NCBI RefSeq assembly: GCF_022682495.2
Contig: NC_071398.1
Coordinates: forward strand, 87,397,398 to 87,461,397
Direction: 5' to 3'
From: Desmodus rotundus
Lineage: Eukaryota > Chordata > Mammalia > Chiroptera > Phyllostomidae
Length of the DNA stretch: 64,000 bases
Each line of letters begins with the position of its first letter. Within the stretch, counting starts at the first letter, position 1. The notes under the pieces were generated by a model. The model made no database searches. It was not told the origin of the DNA and was given only the letters and a program-made list of their open reading frames with translations. Of this stretch, positions 1-12,080 are shown piece after piece. Position numbers and translations under genes: made by a program.

Positions 1-170
1 CTCCAGGGAGCCGAAACAGAGCCCTGCCTAGGTTTTATCCTGTTGCTTCTTCTAGCCTAAGTCCTCCCTCGTTTCGCTGTCCCCAGCTTTAATAAAAATA
101 CTGTCAAAATCACCCGGACTCATGTTGTGAAATCTTTCCTCTACAAAGTCAAGAACCCACACGGTCAGCT
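1..170 (+). repeat. Possible LTR 3' part (endogenous retrovirus-like), cut by window edge
   Basis: The left edge has features of an LTR R/U5 region: a C/T-rich stretch, an AATAAA polyadenylation signal at 91-96, and a following segment (about 115-160) in the style of gammaretroviral-type U5 sequence. No internal retroviral coding sequence is visible downstream, so this would be a solo LTR or LTR fragment. The family is not identified and the left boundary lies outside the window. An ordinary unique sequence with a chance AATAAA remains possible. Confidence 0.33.
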
Positions 171-2047
171 GGCCCGAGGCAGAGCTGCTCCGGGCGGCTT
201 CCTGTCCACTAACCCTACTCACCACGGCCTCTCTTAGGGAACGCCCCCCGCTGCGATATATGTGACTCCTCCGCTGCTAAAGCTGTGCCACTGTTGGGGG
301 CACAGTGGGGAATAGCCCCAAAAGCAATTTTGCTTTAAGACTTCAATAGTTTACTGAGAAATTGAATTCTTAAAAACGATGTTATTTTTTTTACCTACAG
401 CCCTTTGCCTCCCATACACAGAAATGAACCCACGTGGCTGGATTGGGAGTAGATGCTGAGTGACAGCCACCAGCCCGAACTGAAAGTGGTATTTCTTTGT
501 GATCTTGGCGTTTTGTTGCTTTGCTAAAGTCATCATGCTGTACTTCTCTTCCAGGCCCCCCCCAGCCAGGCTTCCGCTGGGCACAGAGCACCGGCTAGCG
601 AGATGGGACCAGACCCATCTGGATTTGAGGTGAAGCTCAAGGTTGAATTGTCGCCACAATTCTATTACCAAAACACTGGAAATAAAGCCCATTCTTAGTA
701 GATTATAAGAAGAAATATTCAGTCAAATACAATGTAAATGTTATAAATATTAAAACATTGCAAGTATAAAAGTCTGTAATCTAAAGTTAAATATTTAAAA
801 CATCATTATTTAGGAAGCACATATCATATACCCAAAATTTGTAGTAGTAAGCGTATATGAAAAAACAAGCCTATAAAAACATATACAGTGTATTGTGCTT
901 ATATGCTTACATAAAATATTATATTAGAGTCAAGAGAAATCATATATTTTCCCCAAACTGTTGTGTGGAGCAAGAGAAACATGCATAATAACCCACTAAC
1001 ACTTGAAAAGTTCATTAAAGAATTCAGTAAGATCCCAAGGGAAAGGGAGAGCAGACAGCAATTCTGTCGGAGCCAGAAGGTAACTCCAGCGCAGAGAAGG
1101 GGCTGGCCAAGGTGGGAGACCACACCAGGTGGGCCCGGGGGCAGCAGGAGCCTCGTCTTGTGGGGGAGCACAACAGGGAAGACGATCGATCTTGGAGAGG
1201 GTGCCGAGGGTACATTGATTCCTTTCTGGTTATGCTTTGGGCTGAGCCAGATTTCAGTATTTGTTTCCTCCCAGAGTGTGATGAATGGCCAGGAGCCTTA
1301 TTCAGAAGCAAAAGCAAACTTTTAAAATAACATTGATTTGTTTCCTGCTTGCTTTAACTCACTTAAACTCTCAGAGCTTCTCAGTGCTTCACTCTTCTCC
1401 CTGTAAATTCCCATGTGTTCATTACAGCCGAACAGCATATGGGAAGTATATGCCCTTATATTAACCAATGACGTTAGAGCAACCACAAAGACTCAGCTTA
1501 AGTCACACAATGTTTAGATGAGAGCAGGAAGCAAATCCCTAACAGTACACCTGATGAACTGGAAGAGCTCATCTTTGCTCATAGAGTTCCAGAGTTACAC
1601 GGCTTTCTTAAATCTTCCTGAAATTTTAGGGAGACACCTAAGGCTGATCCAAAGATGTTGAATGGAAAAGTTGGCAAGCTAAAAATAACTATAGTGCTTG
1701 AATATTTGTGACTCCATCTTCAAGCTTTATCAGCTTCAGAGTCAACCTTAAGAGCTTAGTATACTTAGTAATGACCCCTCAAACCTTGTCCAAAGAATAG
1801 AGTCAAAATTGATGGCGTTTCCTGTGTATAGGCCATTGGTCACCGCAATTAAGAAATGTTTTATGTGAATATTTGAGGGGTCAAAGAGAAAAGAAAAAGA
1901 TCTTAGACAATATTGGTCCACTGATATATGTCCTGTGGTGCTCTGTGATGGGAATATCTTCTAATCTTCTCACAGAGAACATATTTTTCTTTACTTGGGA
2001 GTTCATATATAATTTATATAACACATACTTTCTTAGGGTGTTGAATT
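171..2047. other. Unique non-coding sequence, no gene recognised
   Basis: The longest open frames here (up to about 120 codons at 963-1325) overlap frames on the other strand and show no known domain or signal peptide. The stretch 690-960 is strongly AT-rich. I see no RNA gene and no clear repeat family. Confidence 0.6.
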
Positions 2048-2093
2048 ATACTTCCCTGAAGACAGGTACTATACTTCCTTGAAGACAAGTACT
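2048..2093. repeat. Two-copy 23-bp tandem repeat
   Basis: Units 2048-2070 and 2071-2093 begin atacttcc and end gtact. They differ at two positions and follow each other with no gap. The unit resembles the ctccttgaagacagg phrase of the 3' part of L2, so this may be a local duplication inside an old L2 remnant, but too little is left to assign it. Confidence 0.8.
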
Positions 2094-2158
2094 TTGTTTT
2101 ACTTTGTTTATCCATAACACACAGCGGCTTTAGCTCTTTACATATGGAGTGTATGTCT

Positions 2159-2168
2159 GGGGGGGGGG
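2159..2168 (+). repeat. Homopolymer G run (10 nt)
   Basis: Ten consecutive G, followed by a purine-rich stretch (about 2169-2215) dominated by G and A. It could take part in a G-rich secondary structure or be prone to length variation. No gene context. Confidence 0.85.
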
Positions 2169-2215
2169 AAAGAGAGGGAGGCCGACAGGTGGAGGAAGTG
2201 GACAAGGGAAGGAGC

Positions 2216-5200
2216 CGATGTAGCAGACATGAAAATTGATGTGGCAGGGGAAGATTTTGCCACAAGTTCTTAATTTGTGTTATGCTCAAGAAGCTTTGGA
2301 AGGCTTCTGCTCTAGAGTAGGCTATCCCCCAAATGTCTGTTGGGTTGAATATTTACTCCAGAAGTCCAGTTTACAAATGAGCATCAGATTCCACAGGTCA
2401 GGTTCCTTGGTAAGCCATAGCCTGGGTGTCTATAGGTAGTGCTGCCTCTCCTTACCCGGGATTACACCCTCATCATTCTAATAGCCACCATCATGAGAGT
2501 AATAACCAATGAACGCCTAAAGATGCACCAGAAGAACCGAATACCAAAGTCAGACTTGCAGATGCCACAGCAGCTGGTTGTCCCGCTCAGCTAGGCCATA
2601 TCCCAGAGTGCCCCACTGCTGAGTCGTGGCACTCCTGTGGTGAGCCAGTCTCAGTGAGCGCCAGCAATGCGTTTTCTACACAAATGCCTCAGGGGAACCA
2701 CCCACGGGAAAATACCCAGTTCCTTTCCGGGGCCCAGATTCCTGCTCTTTTAGCAGATCTGATGTAGATTTGATGTTGGAGGGTAGCTCTGGCTCTTCCA
2801 GACATCTAAGGACCACTCACCACAAACCACATGGTGAAACTTTCCTGCTACTTCCTCAATCCTGGCCTAGGTATAGAAGGAGCCCAATTTTCAACCTCAG
2901 CTTTAAACTCTAAGACCATCCTTTCCTTTCCCCCAGGTTCATCTCATCACCTGTCATCAACGTGGGTGCTAACAGAGCTGCCACACGTGGTAGTGGGAGG
3001 GATATGTGTTTGGGGAGCAGGAAAAGGCATTTCCTTCCTCCTATAAACTCACTGTCATCCTTAACCCAAAGTCCCCCCATAGAAACCCACTCTGGCAACA
3101 GCTATGGGGAAGAGATGGAACCTCTTCTACATTTCAAATATATCAGAGACCAGATAGGTAGATCCTTGAGTTTCTGGAAAAACATGACTGAGCTCTTTCC
3201 TCAAATTAAAAGGCCACTGAAGTAACACCTAAATTATATAGCAGTTTCTTCTTTGCAACGGTGTTGTCTGAACTCTTTATCTCATGCAAGTAAAGGTGTA
3301 TCCACTGTGACTCAATAAACCTTACATAGCTTTTGACTAATGAATATTTCTGAACACCAGTTAGAAGAGGTTTCTGACCTAGGAAGTATGCTGACTGCTT
3401 GAGATTCAAACGTATTATCACATCATCACAATGTTAGGACACAGAATGGACGGTAGAATATGTTCTGGCTCTCCAGGCATAATAAACCCACTACCAGGCA
3501 TTTTAATTGGCCAGAGATGATCTGTTATGTTATGTGGATCTAGTCAAAAGGTAACCAAGGTTACCATTTCCTGAACCAGAATATGTATATTATGACTAAA
3601 ATACTGACCTTTAAACAATGTTCATTAAATTGAATCGAAATAAGGACTCTCTGAAAAAAAATCACTATTTCTTTTAATTTGGGGATTTGCCTATGGATAA
3701 CCTTGGTTGAAAATTGTCCCAATGGATATTTAGCATTAAAAAAAAAAACCAGGTACTTAGATTGAACTTGGGAAGCATTATTCATGGTGGAACAGAAAGT
3801 GTCCTAGTCTTGGTTCTACTCCTAATCCTGCTGATACCTAAAGATCATACCGCTGTGTGATGATTTTACCTACCCTTCTGAGCTGGGGACTCGAACCAAG
3901 GTCCTTTTGCCCAGAGCTGTTCTCACCAATAGAACAAGACTGAGTTTGGTAAAGCAGAGCAGAACTATTTATCCTTTGATTAAGGATTGGAGAAGTGGGA
4001 GCTCACGCTCTAGCGGCAGCTTTTTCCTGATGGGGAGGAGCCCTCTGTATTTATAGCTTGTGGTGTGGAGTGATCAAACTCTTTTAGGCACGCATAGCTG
4101 TTCTTCTGTTGCACTTACCCCTTTTGCACATGATGGCCCGTTGCCATCTTGGTCTTTGCAGTTGGCACCTTGTATTTTGGGAGTCCGGAATTCTTTTCAG
4201 TTCCTGCAAGCAAGCCTAGCTTGTGACATAGTTCATGTACTGAGAGATGTTAGGGTCTTTTGGATGATAGCCTGGTGACAATGCCAAGCAAGGTGAGCCT
4301 CACTTTCCCCGTATTGCAAATACATGGCTGCAACTGAATAACCCCTTTAAGATAAAAATTTCTGACACCATCGTGCCTTCAAGGTCAAGTGCCTTCTTTT
4401 GGAATCTCCTGACCCATTAAGATCTCTCTATTACAATGAGAAATAGAAATGGAAATGGAAAAGGACTAAGGACAGACCAATTCAGCCATTCAGAGATGAA
4501 AAGTAACACAGACTCATATCACCAGTGGGAGGAATGAGAGCTCCATTTATCCTGATGTGAGAAGAATTCAGTTACTTTCATTTTCAACCTCATTGCAGGC
4601 CACTGAGCTCCATTCAAGGCTGTGAGAGGAAAACGCAGGGCACGCTGGTCATTAATATTGGGAACAAGAGGTGTCACGACACTCGCTCTATTGTGAGTGG
4701 CATTCCATTCATCAGAGATTGTAAACATGTTTGGCACGTCTTGGTTGTCACTTTCCTACAGGAGATCTTTAGAAAGCACGCTGGCATGCTTCCAGGTGGA
4801 ATACTTGTCCCTCTAATTTCCCATACAGTAGCTGTTTACCCGTCTCCACGGCAATTCTCACCACGTCTCAGAAGTAGATTAGAAATCTAGAGCCAAGGAA
4901 GACTGATCACCTGTGTGTCAGGGAGTAAATATGAGCGAGCACAAAACAGATGAGAGACATTAACGTGTGCTAAATACTAGTGGGGTGACAAGTTAGCTAT
5001 TCATTACTAAAATAGAATTTCTCCCAGGGTGTACATACTACAGCTTCATGTTGTTTAACCTCTATGGTGAGTCATTTGCTTGGCTTACAGCAGTTTTGTG
5101 AAAGTTGCTTGAATTCTGAAATCTTGTATTTCCAGCAGAGACCAGCATCATCAACTCCACGGAAGTGAGTTAACATCTTTGGAGAAAATGCATTTTGACT

Positions 5201-5455
5201 GACATTTTCCCAGTGTTTTAACTTATATTCTAGATTCAAATTATATTCCAAAAATATTGAGGAAGCTCACAAAAACACATATAATAAAAAAAAAATTATA
5301 ACCAAGACCCAAATTCACATAGAAAGAATTTTCATAACAAGCTTCAAAAATATACAATCTTACTCCTTTGACTAGATGTAGAAATCTCTGAATCGCTGCC
5401 TGAAGGAATTAAACACATTGGGATGTGTTGAATTTGTCTGCTTCCTTCTGTATCT
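2216..5455. other. Unique non-coding sequence, no gene recognised
   Basis: About 3.2 kb with only short frames (at most 87 codons), none with a recognisable protein. I looked for tRNA boxes, LTR ends and L1 motifs and saw none I could defend. A phrase at 3885-3905 (gggactcgaacc) resembles a reverse tRNA T-loop but has no cloverleaf partner. Confidence 0.55.
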
Positions 5456-5660
5456 AGAGGAAGGTAGTAAGTTTTATTGGGCACTTATTATATTTTAAGC
5501 ACTGTTAGGGACTTCATAAATATTGACATTTAATTATTCCAACAATCCAAGAAATTGGATCTCATTGCTCTTCTTTTACAAGGAAAAAAAACAAAACAAA
5601 ACTGTGTCTCTTAGTTACACCAAATAATTTACTCAAGATAATACACGGAATAAACGAGAG
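5456..5660 (-). repeat. MIR-type SINE relic
   Basis: The + strand carries the reverse complement of an MIR tail and core: a TTATTGGGCACTTATTAT-like phrase, a CACTGTTAGGGACTT phrase, then the TTTTACAAGGAAA-like and GTTACACCAAATAA-like parts that correspond to the antisense of the MIR core. It is well diverged, as expected for an element of this age. An A-rich insertion at 5582-5601 disturbs the middle. Confidence 0.6.
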
Positions 5661-7080
5661 AACTGATATTCATTCCATCCCACGTGTCCTCGATGACAAA
5701 ATGTATGGTTCTTTCCCTACTGCCTGTGTGCCAAATGAGATACAGAGTTACGGCATTGGTTGAGATAAGAACCAACTTGATGTAGGCTGACTACTCCTGG
5801 GCTAGTAAGAATTGTACTTCGCAGTTTTTATTCTTCATGAATTATGCATGTGTTGTTTATAGATTTATCTGAAATTTACACTTTTAAGTATCACAATTTG
5901 TAAGAAGAGACAGTGAATGAAGCATTAATGAGTTTTTTTTTTTGAGGTCTGGTCCTTCCCTCATTCTATTAAGATACCAATTTTCCTGGTTTTGGTCACT
6001 GGCCCCGCCATGAGGACATTCGTTCCCCAACTGTCAGTTGTTGATAACATGTGTCCTTTACCAGGAATCCATGTAGACTAGCTGCGTGCGTGTGGAGGTT
6101 CATTTCAGTTGGCGGAACAAGGAGAAACCTTGAAATCAAGTAATTGAAACATGTTTGCCACAACCATCTCTTTCCCTCTAGAGAGGGTCGATTTCTTAAG
6201 ACACTGATAAATCTGTTGAAATCTGGTTGAAAAACTAGCCAGAAAAATACACACCAGACTTTCCAGAGCTGCTTAACTTACTGAACTCACACACACAACA
6301 CTAAACAAGTCAAATTTTCTGTATACCATGACCAGGTCATGGAAGCCCTGACAAAATAATCCAGCCTTTGCGATGTGTCCTTAGCATCCAGAGGACCATC
6401 CCATTCATGCTGAGTCGATTCCTGTTCCCTTGACCCAAAGTGGAGGTGCCAGGGAATAACAGCTGTAGTTCCCTTTTGGCTCCAGTCTGGGATCATTATT
6501 GTGCCTGGGAAGCTGCAGATACCAGACTTAGGGTCCAATGTCCACATAGTAGCTCCAAAATATAACGACTACAGAGCTGGGCCATCTGTTTAAGTCTCAG
6601 CTAAGTGTCCCACTGAGAAGACATTTATAACCAAATGTCCAAAATGAATCATGAGATAATATTTACTACAGCCTTGGATAAAAAGGCACAGAGAGGGATT
6701 TCATGGTAGGTCAGCAGCAAATCTATTTATATCCACCTCCTTCCTTTTAAAAGGCCTTTATTTAAACCACAGTATGCTTATTCCCCCCAGCCCTGACTCC
6801 CAGTCCCCTGAAGTTTTTCTCTCTTCCAACTACCCTGATTTAATTCAATATGGTTCTGCCTCTTTCTCTGCTTCTCTTATCTTATTTCCCATTTTTTCTT
6901 TTTATGGTTCCCTCCCCTTCTTAGTAGAATTGTGCGTGGACTTTCTAAGGTTTCATTTTAGCAGAGGCCCAGTCAAGAGACAAAAAAAAAAAAAAAACAA
7001 GAGCAAAGAAAACTTAATACAAATTTGTATCTGGGAATACAGTTGATAACTGAGAAAATGAAAGGGTGCTTTTGCACCCT
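5661..7080. other. Unique non-coding sequence ending in an A-tract
   Basis: No gene or RNA is recognised. A 17-nt A-run at about 6981-6997 follows a pyrimidine-rich stretch and could be an old retroposon tail, but no body is identifiable upstream. A faint MIR-like phrase around 6600-6720 is too weak to call. Confidence 0.45.
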
Positions 7081-7145
7081 GACTCCGTCGGTCCCCTCAG
7101 CCTGTGTTCAGTGTCCCAGTCACGTGCTTTGCCAATGATGACGCC

Positions 7146-7511
7146 ATGAGTCTGACTTCCGGCGTAAGGGTTGAATGGACTGTAGCACTTCCCATTGCTG
7201 CAATGGGTTATCTAGTTTACGAAAGATTTTATGTTGAAGGTCATTGCAACCAATCTGTGGTTAACCTTCACATTCAGAAAGACAACCCCAAGATCACGCA
7301 TGCTTTTGACATGGAGGATTTGGGAGATACAGCTGTGTACTGCAATTGTTGGAGGTCTAAAAAGTTCCCACTCCGTGATGGAACTCACACCGAACACAAC
7401 AAAGAGTCTGGGGACAACGTGGGACCTCTGATCATTGAGAGAACAGAAACTGAAGAAGGAAACAGTTTTGATGCTGCAAACCAACTTGTCTGGATGATTG
7501 AATCACAATGA
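7146..7511 (+). pseudogene. CISD1: CISD1 (mitoNEET) processed retrocopy, ORF open but a cluster ligand is lost
   Basis: The parent gene encodes mitoNEET, a roughly 108-residue [2Fe-2S] protein anchored in the outer mitochondrial membrane. This copy starts at the ATG matching the family start (MSLTS...VRVEW), keeps the membrane segment (about residues 11-26) in shortened form, the conserved [10 protein letters not shown] and FDMEDLGD phrases, and much of the CDGSH motif. Ligand positions C66, C68 and H81 are present, but the third cysteine is Arg77 (codon CGT, 7374-7376), so a normal cluster is not expected. The frame reads past the family's usual end near residue 102 into what resembles the parent 3'UTR and stops at 7509-7511, giving 121 codons. 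The parent has three exons; here they are fused without introns. An AATAAA at 7633-7638 and an A-rich tail at about 7640-7662 complete the retrocopy picture. The frame also opens upstream to 7104. Expression is unknown. Confidence 0.9.
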
Positions 7512-7632
7512 CTACCACTTCTGCCTAATTCACCTTCTCTGGGTTCTAGGTGTGGTATATTGCAAACTCCAGCTCTCATATTGACGGTCTTTGCCTTACT
7601 TTGAACGATCCTGGTGCACATGTGTTTAAACA

Positions 7633-7662
7633 AATAAACAAACCCAAAAAAAACAAAAACAA
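7633..7662 (+). promoter_or_regulatory. Polyadenylation signal and A-rich tail of the CISD1 retrocopy
   Basis: AATAAA at 7633-7638 is followed by an interrupted A-rich run up to about 7662, after which G-rich flanking sequence begins. It sits about 120 bp after the ORF stop and fits the reverse-transcribed tail of the mRNA. I could not find a convincing matching target-site duplication at the 5' side. Confidence 0.6.
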
Positions 7663-9365
7663 AGTGGGGGTGGGGAGTGAAACTAACCTCATAGCCTGTG
7701 GGTTATTTTGTTTCTGTAAGATTTCTTTACATTCAGTATAATTATATTGGGATGCAGTTGTACGTGGAAGTTAACAAATTATTCTCAAAGTCACGTTAAA
7801 AAGGAAAAGGAAAGTGTAAAAAGAGAGAACTTTACAATATCATAGAGCTAGCACCCACAGGAGTCACTACCACCCCCAGCACTGACACAGAAAAGGATGA
7901 TGGCGAAATTCCTAAAACTTAGAAACCAAAAAAGGATCTTCATGTAGCTCGCTCAAACCCTGACCTCTGAGTAGGAGGTGCTGCTTGGCAGGTGAAGTTT
8001 CTGAGGGGAAGCATGAGTGAGCTACTTTTGCAGGTCTCAAAAACCCTGCCAACTTAGTTCAGTTACTGCTCTGTGAAGAAATCCCTGCTCTGGGATAAAG
8101 AAGTTATCCTGGGGTGACTCTCACTGAAATGACAAGCAGATTAATAGCCCACAGGAAGCCAACAGGGTAGAGCAACCCTCTTCCCCTTCTTCATCCAGGT
8201 TTAGAATCTACCTCTGGCGCCCTCTATCAGCAGAGCTTAACATAGAGCCAGATGACAAAGCAGAAAAGTGTTTCATGAAGGCCCATGCCCAGCATCGCAG
8301 CAGCAGACTGAGCAAGCGTGGGTTTGGAGTTGACGGGCAGTAACGCAATAACTGGCACAGCCCACCCTCTGCTGCTTAGCATCCACTCAACCCTCTACAC
8401 ACATTTTCACGTTCATATGTATAAATATGCCCTTTCTGCCAAAGACAACGCAACCATCTTTCTTACAATTGAAGACATTACCATCCCCGCCCCAAAATGA
8501 AAAGATACCAAGTCTAATAGCTAGTGTTTTCACATGGGGGCTCCACATATTACTTCTTGAAATCAGTCACAGTCCCAACCAATATTTCGCTCTTCCTTCC
8601 TCTAATACCCATTCCCTATTTCCATTGATTCAGCTCAGCTGGTCAAGGCTTGATCCCTGGTAAGGGAAACAGATTCATTCCCAAAGGATCTGAATCCTTA
8701 GTGAGTTTGTCTTTCGCTGTTGTGGTTGTTTTCCACTAACTTTTATGATTGGACATAAAAGTACTAAGAAGTGTTCGAAGAATTTTCCCAGCCCCGGACA
8801 TAATCCTTCCTGCTTCATTTGTATAAATTCAACCTGATCTCATCATAGAAATTGGCATCCGTCACCCCAGCTAGTAGACAAAAGCCCATTTTCTTGTGTT
8901 GATTCAGTGGCACGGGCAGCCTAGTTTGGCCAGATGATAGTCTCACTTTCCAATTTAGTGGAACCATTGTTGTTCCTCTGGTGGAAGAATGTCTTGCTTG
9001 AGAACCATATTTCTAAATCATCAGTGCTCAAAGTTACAGGAATAAGAATCAGAAATTATGTGAGTGGCTTACGCAGTATAACAATGAGAAGAGTTGCTCC
9101 AACTTCCATTCCCTGGTCCCCAGATCTGTGTGTGGGAGAAATGGCACCATAACATCAGTCTGGTACAAATCACATAATGTGTCCTATAAAAGCGAACCCC
9201 ATACCTTTCAAAACAGTGTCTCCTAAATGATGCCACTGCTGAGCCTTTTGTATGCTATTCCTACTTCATGTCAAGCCAGTGCTTCAGGATGATAGCGAAT
9301 GTTGCACAATCAATTCATCCAGGAGGTATGACTTCACTGCTCCCTTTTTGCTATAAAATGAGGTT
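7663..9365. other. Unique non-coding sequence, no gene recognised
   Basis: Short frames only (at most 78 codons) and no repeat family I can name. It contains the CTCF-like motif listed separately at 8213-8230. Confidence 0.5.
8213..8230 (-). promoter_or_regulatory. CTCF-like core motif
   Basis: The + strand TCTGGCGCCCTCTATCAG is the reverse complement of a sequence fitting the CTCF core AGRKGGCRSY, here read on the minus strand as ATAGAGGGCGCCAG. It is a sequence match only; the expected chance rate for such a match in 64 kb is not negligible. Confidence 0.4.
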
Positions 9366-9370
9366 TTTTT

Positions 9371-9371
9371 G

Positions 9372-9402
<31 letters not shown>

Positions 9403-9420
9403 TTTCTTTCTTTCTTTTTT
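9371..9420. repeat. (TTTC)n microsatellite
   Basis: About 50 bp of TTTC units with one CC interruption at about 9400, flanked by T-runs on both sides. The open frame through it codes only Phe/Leu/Ser repeats and is not a gene. Confidence 0.95.
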
Positions 9421-11240
9421 TGTAGAAATGCTGTGTGGAATACCACGACAAATAAAAAGTAATTTTAAAAAATCCTTCTGTAAGTGCGTGAATGGTGGCT
9501 CTGGGAAATTCCTGTGCAGCAAAGAAAATCCATGTCTAGAATATGTGTGTTCCAGGGAGGACAGATCTGTGGACATGTGGGAGGGAATCCAATGGCATGA
9601 GTCTGCCAGCAGGTAGCTGGGTAGTCTCTCTGGGGAATGATGCTTTAACTATAGTGCATGTTGGTCTCTGCTTTTGGCAGGTTAGGCATCCTCTTAGAGA
9701 ACAGAGTCATCACAGAGCTTTACAAAGTTGCAGGTATGTTTAATACGTATGTGTTTCTCAATGGCTTAGCAATGAGATTGTCTTCCGGGCCCTCTCAGGG
9801 GTGTAGTTGGAGTATTGGTGTACAGTTTGCACGCGATGTGGTTCTCTGACCGTGACTTGAGCTGCAAGTTTAAAGACTTGTGATTATCATTTCCATTCTG
9901 CAAGCACACCAATGCGCTCACGAAAATCCATCTCATACCACAGTCCTCATAGCTGTCCTTATTCCCATAACAGTCAAGTGCAGTAATAACTTGATTCCCC
10001 AGTTCCCAAGGCACTTGCTTCAGTAAATACTTCCTACAATCAATTGCAGGTAGTAACTTGATTAACTGTAACGAGACTACGTGCCACAGGCTATCAGAAT
10101 CCCATTTCTCACTGGCAAGAGCTCAATGCTTCTTTCAAGCTCAAGAACATGACCGACTAATCCCCAAATAACTATGAGGATATGATTCCTAAATTGACCC
10201 TTAGAACCAATTTCTATGTAAGTGAGGGCTCATTCAGGAGACGGACACAACGCTACCTATTGGAATCAGGAAAATTACATATAATGAAGTGTTAACCAGT
10301 TATAAACTTATTACATAGGTAAAGCAAAGCATGACAATATAACCCTAAGATATCTAGGATATCAATTATAGAAAGTAGCTACCACCCTCTGGGCTGAGGT
10401 AACAAAGGGAAGAGGTTGGTATTATTAAAACTTAGGGACTCTAGGCTAACGTGCAGATGTTAGAGAAGGAGGTGCTGCTTACTTAGCCAGTGCTGGTGTA
10501 TCTGAGCTCAGAGAAAAGGCCCTGTGGGCTCAGGTCTCTGGAGAGGAGGCATCCATCTGTTCTTATTGGTATTTCTGGGAGGAGGACAGGATGAAGCTAA
10601 TTCTGTAAGTGAAAGCAAATCTAGAAGGGATTTTGGCTGCTGCTATGGGGGGGTGAAGAAACAATTCTGAAGGGATGTTCCAAGTGACTGCCCTCGGGAA
10701 GAGTAGAGTGTGGCTTGTTCCTCCATCAGCCTTGCAGTTCCCCCTGAGTGCCCCTCGTTGGTAGAGTCTCATAGGGAGCAGCTGGCAGAGCCAATAAGAT
10801 TTGCAGAGCTCAGCCCTGGCATCACAAGCAGAGTAGCGAAGGGTGAGTCTGGAGCCGGGGACAAGGACTTAATAACTGGCATTTCTCCTAGTTCTGCTCT
10901 TGTCCCCATTTGCTTTCTAAATCCAAAGCAGGAATCTGTTTAGAAGGTAGATGATATTCTATCTTCAATTAATTCAGTAAAATCGTGTTCCCTTTTCCAG
11001 AGGCATTTGCCACTGGGGCAACTTGTTCCTCTTCTCCTGGCCTTTGTGGCTTCACTGTCCCCTGGTTCGTCCACAACTTTTCTGACTGTTCTCGATCAGT
11101 CTCATTCGCAGGCTGTTGGCTTCACCATTCCCCCACCCCTCAAACCTGCCCTTCCTCCCATATTTGCCATCTCAACAAATGGCTTTAACTTACACATAGT
11201 CATCCAATCTAGAAATTAAAGAGTCACTTTCCTATTTTAT
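9421..11240. other. Unique non-coding sequence, no gene recognised
   Basis: Nothing is recognised beyond short frames (at most 82 codons). The region 10380-10860 is somewhat richer in G+C, with no CpG island and no clear promoter. Confidence 0.5.
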
Positions 11241-11458
11241 CCAGCCTTTTAACCCGACGGATACAAAACCTGAGTGTTCTACTTACTCTCTAATCATCTC
11301 CCACATGTCTTTCCCCACTCCATTCTGCCCCTAACTGGCCCTCCTCACTACTCATTAGCTCCCTTCTAACTGACTTCCCTGACTGTACTCTAGGCCCTTC
11401 TAACCCATCACCCACACTCCCCTGCCTAAACTTCCTCAGTGGATTCTACCACTTCAGC

Positions 11459-11632
11459 TCACCGGTTGTCACCCAACACTGGGCTAGAATCACCAGAGGG
11501 ACTTTCAAAAATACAGATGCCTGACCCTGCCACTAGAGACTTCATTTTAACTGGGTGGATAAGTGCCCAGTCTTTTCTATTTTTAGACATTCCCCAGTCG
11601 ATTCTAATGTTCAGCCACGTCGGTGAGTCATG
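11459..11632 (+). mobile_element. MER5A-type hAT MITE, nested in L2
   Basis: The phrase TAGAATCACC, then a short AAAAATACAGAT core, then a GATTCTAATG phrase near the right end follow the MER5A pattern (a nonautonomous relative of Charlie/hAT). The terminal inverted repeats are worn. It sits between two L2 pieces, so it arrived after the L2. Confidence 0.6.
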
Positions 11633-11865
11633 GCTTGGCCTTCATGTCCAGTGCTTCCTATACGCTGCTTCGTTTCTATATCTCTAACCACATCTTCAGA
11701 TCTTTCTCCCAAGTCATCATGTGCCCCAGTCTTCCTGAACCACTTGTTTTCTTGTCTCAAATGTCCTCCTTACTCTTCCTCATAAATTTCTCACCATCCT
11801 GTAAGGCTCCACATAGGCACCATTCTGGGAAGTGACCATCCCCAACCACTAGAATTGTGTAACAA

Positions 11866-12080
11866 ACAGCTAAGAGCATAGGTTTGGAAGTCCAGAAGTT
11901 TTCACCTGAACTCTACCTGGCCTTGGGCAAGTTGCTTTGCCTACCTAAGCTTCAAATCTCCCTTTGTAAAGTGGTGGTAATATCTGGCCCAGAGGGTGGG
12001 TGCACCAAATAAATAATGTATTTGCACTGCCTAGCATAGTGCCTGCCAGTAGATACCACCTAATAACCATCAGTAGCCTA
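11866..12080 (+). repeat. MIR SINE
   Basis: In order on the + strand: a TAAGAGCATAGGTTTGGA phrase, a CTTGGGCAAGTTGCTTTGCC core, a GTAAAGTGGTGGTAATA phrase and a tail with GCATAGTGCCTGCCAGTAG. This is nearly the whole MIR consensus layout. It lies inside the L2 described above. Confidence 0.8.

Noticed and set aside
3880..3910. Possible reverse tRNA T-loop (gggactcgaacc)
   Set aside because: No matching D-arm or anticodon arm nearby on either strand.
9268..9462. Small frame with a Phe/Ser-rich hydrophobic stretch resembling a membrane segment
   Set aside because: The hydrophobic part is the TTTC microsatellite.
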